Below are positions 1-5,319 of a stretch of 8,708 bases of DNA, piece after piece. The stretch's first letter is position 1. Each line of letters begins with the position of its first letter. The stretch spans positions 1-8,708 of the forward strand of contig JAITJP010000291.1 of assembly GCA_031278835.1 (NCBI GenBank), read 5' to 3'. The position numbers and the translations under genes are program-made. The notes beneath the pieces were generated by a model. That model did no database searches, was not told the origin of the DNA, and saw only the letters and a list, made by a program, of their open reading frames with translations. Origin of the DNA: Deltaproteobacteria bacterium (GTDB taxonomy: Bacteria > Desulfobacterota > Desulfarculia > Adiutricales > Adiutricaceae).

Positions 1-74
1 AAAGCGTGAAGTTCCAGGTTGTAAAAAAAGCCGTCTTGGTATTTTATGGATTCCAAAAATTTAGCCTGGCTCAT
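1..74 (-). CDS. pabC: Class IV aminotransferase, probable aminodeoxychorismate lyase (N-terminus only, cut by window edge)
   Basis: Only the first 24 codons are inside the window; the gene runs leftward off position 1. The start is an ATG at 72-74, preceded by AAGGA with about 6 nt spacing. The visible protein begins MSQAKFLESIKYQDGFFYNL and continues ELHA. An N-terminal 'F-E-S-I ... D-G ... N-L ... H' pattern is typical of the short class IV (PLP-dependent) aminotransferases to which 4-amino-4-deoxychorismate lyase belongs. That enzyme splits aminodeoxychorismate into p-aminobenzoate and pyruvate. The gene follows pabA and pabB on the same strand after a 91-nt gap, which supports the assignment. 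The PLP lysine and other diagnostic residues lie outside the window, so a branched-chain or D-amino-acid aminotransferase of the same fold is not excluded. Confidence 0.6.
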   Translation of the reverse strand, partial: MSQAKFLESIKYQDGFFYNLELHA

Positions 75-101
75 CTCAGTTCCTTGATCTTTCGCTGCTA
101 G

Positions 102-134
102 CCTGACCTTTGGCCAATTGGTCAAAGGGTCTGG
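102..134. repeat. 33-bp imperfect palindrome between pabB and pabC
   Basis: The left arm CCTGACCTTTGGCCAA and the right arm TTGGTCAAAGGGTCTGG are near-perfect reverse complements, with two mismatches and one extra base, centred on CCAATTGG. As RNA from the minus strand it would fold into a long stem with a 4-nt AAUU tip. No T-run follows it on the minus strand, so it is not a typical intrinsic terminator. It could be an operator, an RNA-processing site, or a stem that sets pabC expression relative to pabAB. Confidence 0.5.
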
Positions 135-165
135 CTGGTTTAAAAAAAGTTTTTACTCAAATAGC

Positions 166-1191
166 CTAGACCAGCCCGGCCTGGTTTGGGGCGGCTTTTT
201 TAGACCGAAAGGGCAAGTAGATTTTTTCCAAGGCTTCTTTGTATTCGTCCTCAAGGCCGCTTAGGGCGGTAATGCCGCCGCCGCTTCGAAAATATTTTTG
301 TCCATTTTCTTGTTCAATAAAACGAATCAAGACGGCCGAATCAAAAGCCCGGCCGTCAAAGTAACCAAAGACCCCGGCGTAATAGCCCCGGGGGCCCTCT
401 TCGGCCCGCCTAATGATGTCCAGGGTTGATTCCTTGGGGGCGCCCGAGACCGAACCGGCCGGCAGGGTTTTAAAGACAATGTCGCCTAAATTTTGGCTAA
501 ATTTTTCTCCCAGTTGCCCGACGATTTCGGAACTGACCTGGAGTATTTCCCGCTGACTGGTTTTTAGGCGATCAATGTAACGATAGCGCTTGACCCGGAC
601 CCGGGTGGCCGAAAGGCTAAGATCGTTTCGAAGCAGATCCACGACCGTGGCGTGTTCGGCCGTTTCCTTGTAATCGTCCATAATGACCTGTTCGGCCTCG
701 GGCACCTTGGCGTCAATGGTGCCTTTCATGGGGTAGGTGGAAATGATTCCATCGGCCGTGATTTTTACGAAAGTTTCCGGGGAAAAGGAAACAAAGCGCT
801 CGGGCAGGTAAAGTAGGTAAGGCGAATCGCTCAGGCCGTAAATACCCTCCAGAGAGTGCGAGCACTCGATGGGCGTTTTTATGGTCAGGTTAACCAGATA
901 GGCATCGCCCCTGGCCAAGCCCCTTTGAACCACCTCGAATTTTTTGGCGTAGACCTCCAGGCTCTCAGGATTGGCTTTTATCCAGACCTGGCTTGACTGA
1001 TCGGCCTGGCCAAGGTCCAAGCCGGTCCGGCTCTGTCCGGGCATCCGAAAGAAAACTTCTCGGCTTTTTTCCGGTTCGGCCACGATAAAGGCCGAGGTCA
1101 TCTCAAAATCCACGGCAAAAACGAAAGGACGCCCCTGGCCACCAAGATGGTTCATGGCCTGTTTGACTTTTTCCGGTTCTAGGAATTCCAT
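166..1191 (-). CDS. pabB: Aminodeoxychorismate synthase component I (chorismate-binding subunit)
   Basis: This subunit converts chorismate plus ammonia to 4-amino-4-deoxychorismate, in complex with the PabA glutaminase, in folate synthesis in the cytoplasm. The protein is 341 aa from the ATG at 1191. It carries the chorismate-enzyme core: SPE near residue 137, PMKGT at 154-158, the E-T-A-E-H / D-L-L-R-N-D segment at 176-190, LPAGSVSGAPK at 243-253, and GGGIT plus the E-Y region near the C-terminus. The lysine in PMKGT is the key point, because PabB-type enzymes have Lys here where anthranilate synthase TrpE has Ala. It is short, lacking the longer N-terminal region of TrpE, as in many anaerobe and Bacteroidetes PabB proteins. 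An in-frame GTG at 1203 is possible, but the ATG is preferred because AGGGTGG sits 8 nt upstream. That sequence belongs to the last of four 22-bp repeats. A C-terminal tail of about 12 residues follows the conserved domain. Confidence 0.92.
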   Translation of the reverse strand: MEFLEPEKVKQAMNHLGGQGRPFVFAVDFEMTSAFIVAEPEKSREVFFRMPGQSRTGLDLGQADQSSQVWIKANPESLEVYAKKFEVVQRGLARGDAYLVNLTIKTPIECSHSLEGIYGLSDSPYLLYLPERFVSFSPETFVKITADGIISTYPMKGTIDAKVPEAEQVIMDDYKETAEHATVVDLLRNDLSLSATRVRVKRYRYIDRLKTSQREILQVSSEIVGQLGEKFSQNLGDIVFKTLPAGSVSGAPKESTLDIIRRAEEGPRGYYAGVFGYFDGRAFDSAVLIRFIEQENGQKYFRSGGGITALSGLEDEYKEALEKIYLPFRSKKAAPNQAGLV

Positions 1192-1198
1192 TTTTTTT

Positions 1199-1286
1199 AC
1201 CACCCTGGGCTGATAGGTTAACCACCCTAGGCTGATTGATTGACCACCCTGGGCTGATTGATTGACCCCCCTGGGGCCGATGGTTT
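1199..1286. repeat. Four tandem 22-bp repeats between pabA and pabB
   Basis: Four units of exactly 22 bp lie head to tail at 1199-1220, 1221-1242, 1243-1264 and 1265-1286. The middle two differ at one base (ACCACCCTAGG versus ACCACCCTGGG). The two outer copies are more diverged. On the coding (minus) strand each unit ends in AGGGTGGT or, in the fourth, AGGGGGGT. The unit next to pabB therefore provides the Shine-Dalgarno-like AGGGTGG of that gene. Stop codons occur within the array, so it is not translated through from pabA. The period is close to two helical turns. Confidence 0.9.
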
Positions 1287-1306
1287 AAGGCTTTTTAAGA
1301 ATTTTC

Positions 1307-2131
1307 TTAAACAAAAACCCTGGGCAAGGCCCCCTTTGATTCCAGGGCCAAGCCCCGGGAATCGACGGTTTGGTTAAAAAGAAAGTTTCTTAGCATCAAA
1401 GGGCCCATGGGGGTGAGAATCGATTCCGGGTGAAACTGGAGCCCGTGGAGGTCAAAGGCTCTATGACTTAGGCCCATTATTTGGCCGCTTTCGTCGATGG
1501 CCGTGACCATCAGCTCCTTAGGAAAGTCCCTGGAATCGACCAGCCAGGAGTGATATCGGCCGGCCTCAATCATGGTTTCTCCCAACTGGTTTTGAACAAG
1601 TCCTTGAAAAAGGCGGGTTTTTACCAGTATTTTGACCTTTGATTTAACCCCGTGATAGACTTTTTTAAGATTAATCAATTTGCCGCCAAAAGCTTGGGCC
1701 AGGGCCTGGTGCCCCAGACACACCCCCAATATGGGCACCCTGGGGGCCATCTTCTTGATAAGCTCCATCAGATTGGCCATTTCCTCGGGCAGCCCCGGTC
1801 CGGGCGATAAAACGATTCGATGGTATTGGCCGGCTTGCCCGAGATCCAGCCGATCGTGTCTGACGATGTCCAGTCGATCGCTTGGCTCGATTAACTCGCC
1901 CATGGCCTGGGCCAGATTGTGGGTAAAAGAATCCCGGCAGTCCAAGAGTAGGATTTTTAGACGAAACTCATTTTGGGCCAGCTGGCCCAAGCTGGCCGAG
2001 CTGGCCAGGTTGGCTTCAAGGGCCAAACTCTCCTGATGGCCAAAACTGGCTTCTTGATTTGGGCCGCTGGGCTGGGCCGGGGGGCTGGAAAGGGGCTTTT
2101 GGCTTTGGGCGGGGGCGCCGGGAAGGATCAT
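1307..2131 (-). CDS. pabA: Aminodeoxychorismate/anthranilate synthase glutamine amidotransferase subunit
   Basis: This class I glutamine amidotransferase hydrolyses glutamine and passes ammonia to PabB. The GATase domain starts near residue 58 (LKILLLDCRDSFTHNL). It shows the oxyanion-strand motif SPGPG at 109-113, the nucleophile in GVCLGHQ (Cys138), and the catalytic His-Glu pair in QFHPES (His234, Glu236). The 274-aa protein exceeds the usual length of about 190 because of a Pro/Ala/Ser/Gln-rich N-terminal extension of about 56 residues. The start is the ATG at 2131, with AAGGAG 6 nt upstream; a TTG start six codons earlier would overlap that site and is unlikely. Its place directly before a Lys-type pabB argues for PabA, but such subunits can also serve TrpE, and no other trp gene is visible to decide. 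A short tail follows the domain. Expression is probably set by the promoter and leader hairpins upstream. Confidence 0.9.
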   Translation of the reverse strand: MILPGAPAQSQKPLSSPPAQPSGPNQEASFGHQESLALEANLASSASLGQLAQNEFRLKILLLDCRDSFTHNLAQAMGELIEPSDRLDIVRHDRLDLGQAGQYHRIVLSPGPGLPEEMANLMELIKKMAPRVPILGVCLGHQALAQAFGGKLINLKKVYHGVKSKVKILVKTRLFQGLVQNQLGETMIEAGRYHSWLVDSRDFPKELMVTAIDESGQIMGLSHRAFDLHGLQFHPESILTPMGPLMLRNFLFNQTVDSRGLALESKGALPRVFV

Positions 2132-2134
2132 GAT

Positions 2135-2169
2135 TGGCTCCTTGGGCAAAAGGTAATGCCCCCGAGCCA
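2135..2169 (-). promoter_or_regulatory. Hairpin overlapping the pabA ribosome-binding site
   Basis: On the minus strand TGGCTC (2169-2164) can pair with GAGCCA (2140-2135). Inside that, GGGCA (2161-2157) pairs with TGCCC (2148-2144), leaving an 8-nt loop. The Shine-Dalgarno AAGGAG occupies 2143-2138. Its GAG half is in the outer stem and its AAG half in an internal loop, and the structure ends 3 nt before the ATG. This could limit translation initiation until it is opened. The base pairing is read directly; the regulatory role is inferred. Confidence 0.4.
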
Positions 2170-2190
2170 GGTGGAAATGGTCCCTGACGC

Positions 2191-2208
2191 CGCTAAGCGG
2201 GTTTAGCG
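2191..2208. repeat. 18-bp stem-loop in the pabA leader
   Basis: CGCTAA and TTAGCG form a perfect 6-bp inverted repeat with a 6-nt loop. In the pabA transcript it lies between the terminator-like hairpin and the ribosome-binding-site hairpin. No U-run follows, so it is a structural or binding element rather than a terminator. Confidence 0.45.
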
Positions 2209-2214
2209 AGGGCC

Positions 2215-2234
2215 AAAAAACCGCCGCGGGGCGG
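2215..2234 (-). terminator. Terminator-like hairpin inside the pabA leader (possible attenuator)
   Basis: Read on the minus strand: CCGCC (2234-2230), a 4-nt loop, GGCGG (2225-2221), then six T (2220-2215). The stem is only 5 bp but all G-C. It lies downstream of the predicted pab promoter and about 85 nt before the pabA start, so it could cause conditional early termination. I do not see a clear leader peptide or a unique antiterminator. Confidence 0.4.
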
Positions 2235-2314
2235 AATTGAGGCTATGTGGTTTTGAAAAAAATCAGCCAAGCCGAATTTATTGGTCTGGGCTTCTTAATC
2301 TCAGCTAATGGTAA

Positions 2315-2344
2315 TTTATAAAATAGACCGGCTCGGCTTGTCAA
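2315..2344 (-). promoter_or_regulatory. Predicted sigma-70-type promoter of the pab operon
   Basis: On the minus strand a perfect -35 box TTGACA (2344-2339) is followed after 18 bp by TATAAA (2320-2315), a five-of-six match to the -10 consensus. Transcription would start near 2308, giving a leader of about 175 nt before pabA. The -35 box and spacer overlap the left arm of the inverted repeat at 2326-2383, so a protein bound to that repeat would block the promoter. Confidence 0.62.
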
Positions 2345-2383
2345 GCCCTTTTGCTAAGCCCTTTGGCCAAGCCGAGCCCGGTC
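2326..2383. repeat. Long inverted repeat with T-run, overlapping the pab promoter
   Basis: GGCTCGGCTTG (2330-2340) is the exact reverse complement of CAAGCCGAGCC (2368-2378). GACC (2326-2329) and GGTC (2380-2383) extend the stem to 15 bp with one bulged C. The loop is 27 nt. Read rightward it is followed by a run of six T at 2388-2393, so it could terminate or attenuate plus-strand transcription ahead of the metallophosphoesterase gene. As DNA its left arm covers the pab promoter spacer and part of the -35 box. Confidence 0.6.
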
Positions 2384-2403
2384 AAGCTTTTTTCTGCCAA
2401 AGG

Positions 2404-2439
2404 CCATAGGTCGGGCCATAGGTCGGCCCTTAGGTCGGG
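2404..2439. repeat. Three tandem 12-bp repeats upstream of the metallophosphoesterase gene
   Basis: The units CCATAGGTCGGG, CCATAGGTCGGC and CCTTAGGTCGGG lie head to tail at 2404-2415, 2416-2427 and 2428-2439. They end 89 bp before the ATG at 2529. The spacing suits either repeated protein-binding sites or simple slippage expansion; the sequence cannot separate these. Confidence 0.8.
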
Positions 2440-2528
2440 GCGGCTGGTCCCAAGGCTTAAAATCGTGTAATTAACCTTTAGACGAGATTTGCTTTTTTTT
2501 CTCAGCTTACTTGGAGGAGACTTGAGTC

Positions 2529-3740
2529 ATGTTTATTTTCGCCGGATTGGTCTTGCTTTTTTCGGCCTTTTTCGTCCCTTATGCCTACGCCAGGCTGTCC
2601 GGGTGGCCAAAACGCTTTTGGCCTTTGCAGCTCTTGAGCTTGATTTTTGTGGTGGGCTATCTGGCTTTGGTGGCCAGCCGGCTTTTCATTGAGCCAAACT
2701 ATTTTTGGGCTGGAGTCTATGACTTTCTGGGATTGTTTTTTATTTTTCAAGTCTACTTTTTGTTCTGGTTACTGGTCTGTTGGCTTATTTTTATCATAGT
2801 AAAAAAGAAAGCCAGGGCCAGGGCCAATCGAGTACCCTTAAATTCCAAAAAGCGTAAAAAAAATCGGGCCATGGCCAAGTATCGGCACTGGGTCTTGGAA
2901 AAAGCCAAATCGCCCACTAGCTGGAGTAAAGTCCTGGCCAGGCTGGGACTGGTCTTGTGTCTGGCCTTGGTGGTTTACGGAGCGGTCAGGGCCAGGTTTT
3001 TTGAGGTGACCAGGTATGAGATTGCCTTGGCCGGCTTGCAAGAACCGGTCACCGTGGTTCACGCCCCGGATCTTCATTTAGGTAATAGCCGTGGCAAAGC
3101 TTACCTGGAATCAATAATAATGGCCATTAAAGCCGAAAAACCCGATCTAATTTTTTACAATGGCGACCTGGTGGACTCAAAACTGGCCCTAAGAAAAGAC
3201 ATTTTTGATCAATTTAAGACCATTGCCGCTGAACAGTACTTTACCACCGGTAATCACGAGTATTATGTGGGCGTCGATCTGGTGGTTGAATGGGTCAAGC
3301 AAGCCGGCCTTAAGGTTCTAAGATCCGAAAGGGTCATAAGCCACGGCATCCAGTTTATTGGCTTAGAGTATATGAACGCCGACCGGCAAGCCAGCGACGC
3401 CCATCAGGTTAACCAATTGGCCATGGACGAGGAACTGCCCAAGATCGCCACCAGCCCCAACTTTCCCTTGGTCGTGGTTCACCATAGCCCGGTGGGGGTC
3501 AAATACGTCCAGGAGGCCGGGGCCTTGGCCATGCTGACCGGTCACACCCACGGCGGCCAACTCTTTCCCGGAACCCTGATGATTCAGTCGCGTTTTCCCA
3601 TGTACAAGGGCCGCTACCAGTCCGGCCCCACCACCGTGCTGGTCTCGCAAGGGGCCGGTACCTTTGGCCCGATGATGAGACTGGGCAGCCAAAACGAGAT
3701 TCAGGTCATTAAGTTTGTTCCGGCCCCGGTATCGAGCTAA
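2529..3740 (+). CDS. Membrane-anchored metallophosphoesterase (YaeI/YkuE-like)
   Basis: This is a calcineurin-like phosphoesterase of 403 aa with all the usual two-metal motifs in order: D-L-H (Asp181, His183), N-G-D (Asp213), GNHE (241-244), the H-H pair (318-319) and GHTHGG (338-343). The domain ends with the family's G-A-G-T-F-G-P and R-L-G-S-Q-N-E-I segments. Upstream lie hydrophobic segments near 2-22, 31-53 and 60-91, then a very basic stretch (92-120) and another hydrophobic segment near 136-153 that leads into the catalytic domain. The basic loop suggests that stretch is cytoplasmic, with the catalytic domain outside if segment four crosses the membrane. The start has GGAGGAG nine nt upstream. 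Relatives act on phosphodiesters, including lipid-linked ones, but the substrate is not clear from sequence. It is transcribed alone, divergent from pabA. Confidence 0.9.
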   Translation: MFIFAGLVLLFSAFFVPYAYARLSGWPKRFWPLQLLSLIFVVGYLALVASRLFIEPNYFWAGVYDFLGLFFIFQVYFLFWLLVCWLIFIIVKKKARARANRVPLNSKKRKKNRAMAKYRHWVLEKAKSPTSWSKVLARLGLVLCLALVVYGAVRARFFEVTRYEIALAGLQEPVTVVHAPDLHLGNSRGKAYLESIIMAIKAEKPDLIFYNGDLVDSKLALRKDIFDQFKTIAAEQYFTTGNHEYYVGVDLVVEWVKQAGLKVLRSERVISHGIQFIGLEYMNADRQASDAHQVNQLAMDEELPKIATSPNFPLVVVHHSPVGVKYVQEAGALAMLTGHTHGGQLFPGTLMIQSRFPMYKGRYQSGPTTVLVSQGAGTFGPMMRLGSQNEIQVIKFVPAPVSS

Positions 3741-3741
3741 A

Positions 3742-3767
3742 AAAAAGCCCCCAGTTGGGGGCTTTTT
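3742..3767. terminator. Bidirectional intrinsic terminator
   Basis: AAAAAGCCCCC (3742-3752), loop AGTT, GGGGGCTTTTT (3757-3767): a perfect 11-bp inverted repeat starting one base after the metallophosphoesterase stop codon. A-runs and T-runs flank the GC stem on both strands. It can therefore stop the rightward transcript and also the leftward transcript from the 3822-8708 block. Confidence 0.93.
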
Positions 3768-3821
3768 AGAACTTAATTTCGAAACCTAAGTCGCTTGGCT
3801 TAGCTTTCCTGGTTTTTAGGC

Positions 3822-5168
3822 CTAGTCTTCGGAGAGGGGGCCGGACTCGGCTAAATGGCCTGGGGCCGCTTCAAAGCGATCGATTTCGTCCAAAATGTCC
3901 AGCTCGTCTTGGCTCAGCTGGGTGACCCAGTCGCCGGGCTTCCATTTTTGAACCGGGACCTCCAGGAAGCGGCCTTTGGCCAAGGTCAGGGTGGCCCATT
4001 CATCGTCCTCGGCGGCGCTTTCGATTAGGGCCAGGCCGTAACGGGTGGCGGCTTTTAAGACAAAGCTGATTTGGCCGCCCCGGCGCAAGCCGGAAATGAT
4101 TAGGCGCCCCCGGGTTGACTCAAAAAAGGAGTTGATTTTCTTTAAATACTTGACGGTTAGGTAAGGCGAGAGATTTATGACGATTAACTCAAAGCGGCCC
4201 AGCCAGTTTTGCTCGATGGCTTTGGGGAGGGGCGGCGGCCCGGCCAGGGTGATTTTGAGCTTATCAGCCAAATTGTTTAGCTGGCCAAGCTTTTGGGCTT
4301 GATCGGCCATAAAGGGCTGGGAGCAGACCAGCTCAACCTCACCGGCCCCCAAGAAAAGAGTCAAAAGGCTCAAAAGGGCTGGATTTTCGTCAATGATGAG
4401 GGCCCGGTGGCCCTTGGTCGAGGGGGCCCCCAGGGGCGGGCTGAAATGACTGACCAGGGCCTGGGCGGCCGTCTCGGTCCAGGCCTTAAGCCTAGGCTTT
4501 AGCCTGATGGCTTGGGGGCTAAGAATGACCCTAGCCGAGGGCAGTAAACTGGGAGCCAGGGGCTGGCTAATTTCCTGAATTTTAAAAAGGCCCAGGGAGG
4601 TTAAGGCCTCCCTTTGGGGCCGCCAGGGCGGTTGCCATTTTAAGCTAACCTTGGTCTCCAAGGGGCGTCCCCGGGAGAGTAGTTCCAGTAACGATTGAAC
4701 CAAGGCCAAGGGGGTCTGGTGGCCGCCCTCGATTGTCTCATCCGAGGGGGCCTGGGGGCCGCCCTCGATTGGGTCATCACTGGTCGGTTCAAAACTAGCC
4801 CCGTAAACGGCCGCATTGGGGCCTGGGAGCCCTTCCAAGTCAAGATTGGGGTAAATATGAGTGTCCAGGCTTGGTGAGGCCTCCACGGGCTCATTAGGGG
4901 CCTTTATGGCCGGGCTCGGTTCCGGGGGGCCCTCTTTGAGGTCAAAGGTAACTTCCAGGCCGGTTTCCGTCGATTGGGCCTCCCACCAGGGCCGGGCCGA
5001 TAAAATTCTGGCCAAGAGTTCTTGACGTATTTCCGGCGGGGCCTGGACTCGCAGTGACCAGGGCGTCAACAAGGGCTCTGGGGGGCTTTGGCCACTTTGG
5101 TCAAAGTCCGAGGCAGGTGGATCTGGTCCGGTTGGACTCATGGGCTGGGAAAACTCCGCTGGGGGCAT
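3822..5168 (-). CDS. PrmA-like (ribosomal protein L11 methyltransferase-type) protein with degenerate SAM site
   Basis: This is a 448-aa protein of unproven function. The C-terminal half has the outline of PrmA. A motif-I-like strand and helix (ALIIDENPALLSLLTLFLGAG, 256-276) is followed by A-Q-K-L-G-Q-L-N-N-L-A-D-K-L, F-E-L-I-V-I-N (326-332), G-R-L-I-I-S-G-L (354-361) and a closing E-W-A-T-L strand. The N-terminal 'W-S-L-R-V ... R-Q-E-L-L-A-R-I' also recalls PrmA. However, the glycine-rich G-x-G-x-G of motif I is replaced by D-E-N-P-A-L, and the A-F-G-T-G-x-H loop expected near 217-230 is replaced by S-P-Q-A-I-R-L-K-P. It is therefore probably not an active SAM enzyme. Residues 1-35 and 80-155 are Pro/Glu/Gly-rich, and a 50-residue acidic tail follows. 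The start is uncertain: ATG 5168 lacks a Shine-Dalgarno, while ATG 5141 has GGAG about 12 nt upstream. It is last in the block, before the shared terminator. Confidence 0.75.
   Translation of the reverse strand: MPPAEFSQPMSPTGPDPPASDFDQSGQSPPEPLLTPWSLRVQAPPEIRQELLARILSARPWWEAQSTETGLEVTFDLKEGPPEPSPAIKAPNEPVEASPSLDTHIYPNLDLEGLPGPNAAVYGASFEPTSDDPIEGGPQAPSDETIEGGHQTPLALVQSLLELLSRGRPLETKVSLKWQPPWRPQREALTSLGLFKIQEISQPLAPSLLPSARVILSPQAIRLKPRLKAWTETAAQALVSHFSPPLGAPSTKGHRALIIDENPALLSLLTLFLGAGEVELVCSQPFMADQAQKLGQLNNLADKLKITLAGPPPLPKAIEQNWLGRFELIVINLSPYLTVKYLKKINSFFESTRGRLIISGLRRGGQISFVLKAATRYGLALIESAAEDDEWATLTLAKGRFLEVPVQKWKPGDWVTQLSQDELDILDEIDRFEAAPGHLAESGPLSED
4710..4778. repeat. Two copies of a 33-bp in-frame repeat (36-bp period)
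   Basis: Positions 4710-4742 and 4746-4778 match at 29 of 33 bases, with GGCCGCCCTCGATTG identical in both. In the PrmA-like protein they encode two similar segments, DPIEGGPQAPS and ETIEGGHQTPL, within its low-complexity linker. The 36-bp period keeps the reading frame. Confidence 0.75.
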
Positions 5169-5267
5169 TGGGCAAAAACTAAAATGAGCTTGAAGCCAGG
5201 CTGGTTTTTTTTCCGCTCAAGCTTAGTGGGCATTTTATCACATTTTGGGCTGGGGCTGGGAGGGCCA

Positions 5268-5319
5268 AGCTCTAAGTAAAGCGGCCTTGGCAAGCCCGAA
5301 GGCCGGCTGGGTCAGAGCT
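5268..5319. repeat. Nested inverted repeats at the 3' end of the YwqK-like gene
   Basis: The outer arms AGCTCT (5268-5273) and AGAGCT (5314-5319) enclose the inner arms CGGCCTT (5282-5288) and AAGGCCG (5299-5305) with a 10-nt loop. The outer right arm overlaps the stop codon of the leftward gene (5320-5318). On the minus strand only a weak T-rich stretch follows the inner stem, so it may be a partial terminator or a 3' stabilising stem between this gene and the PrmA-like gene. Confidence 0.4.

Larger units (their letters stand above)
2132..2528. other. Divergent intergenic region (397 bp), no gene seen
   Basis: This stretch separates leftward pabA from the rightward metallophosphoesterase gene. 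I see no protein-coding ORF with a credible start and no tRNA cloverleaf. It holds, from left to right: a hairpin over the pabA ribosome-binding site, a small stem-loop, a GC hairpin with a T-run (minus strand), a strong minus-strand promoter, a long inverted repeat, and three 12-bp tandem repeats. For the plus-strand gene I find a strong ribosome-binding site (GGAGGAG at 2513-2519) but only a weak promoter candidate (TGTAAT at 2466-2471 without a good -35). Confidence 0.7.

Noticed and set aside
1199..1286. CRISPR array
   Set aside because: The 22-bp units are directly tandem with no spacers, and no cas gene is present.
166..2131. Anthranilate synthase TrpE/TrpG
   Set aside because: The chorismate enzyme has PMKGT, with the Lys of PabB, rather than the Ala of TrpE. 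A pabC-like gene follows and no trp gene is visible.
2281..2400. tRNA or small structured RNA gene in the divergent region
   Set aside because: The inverted repeats do not form a cloverleaf, there is no CCA-type acceptor end or T-loop sequence, and the segment is better explained as promoter and operator DNA.
3363..3692. 109-residue open frame on the minus strand
   Set aside because: It lies wholly inside the metallophosphoesterase gene, opposite its catalytic motifs, and has no ribosome-binding site or recognisable domain.
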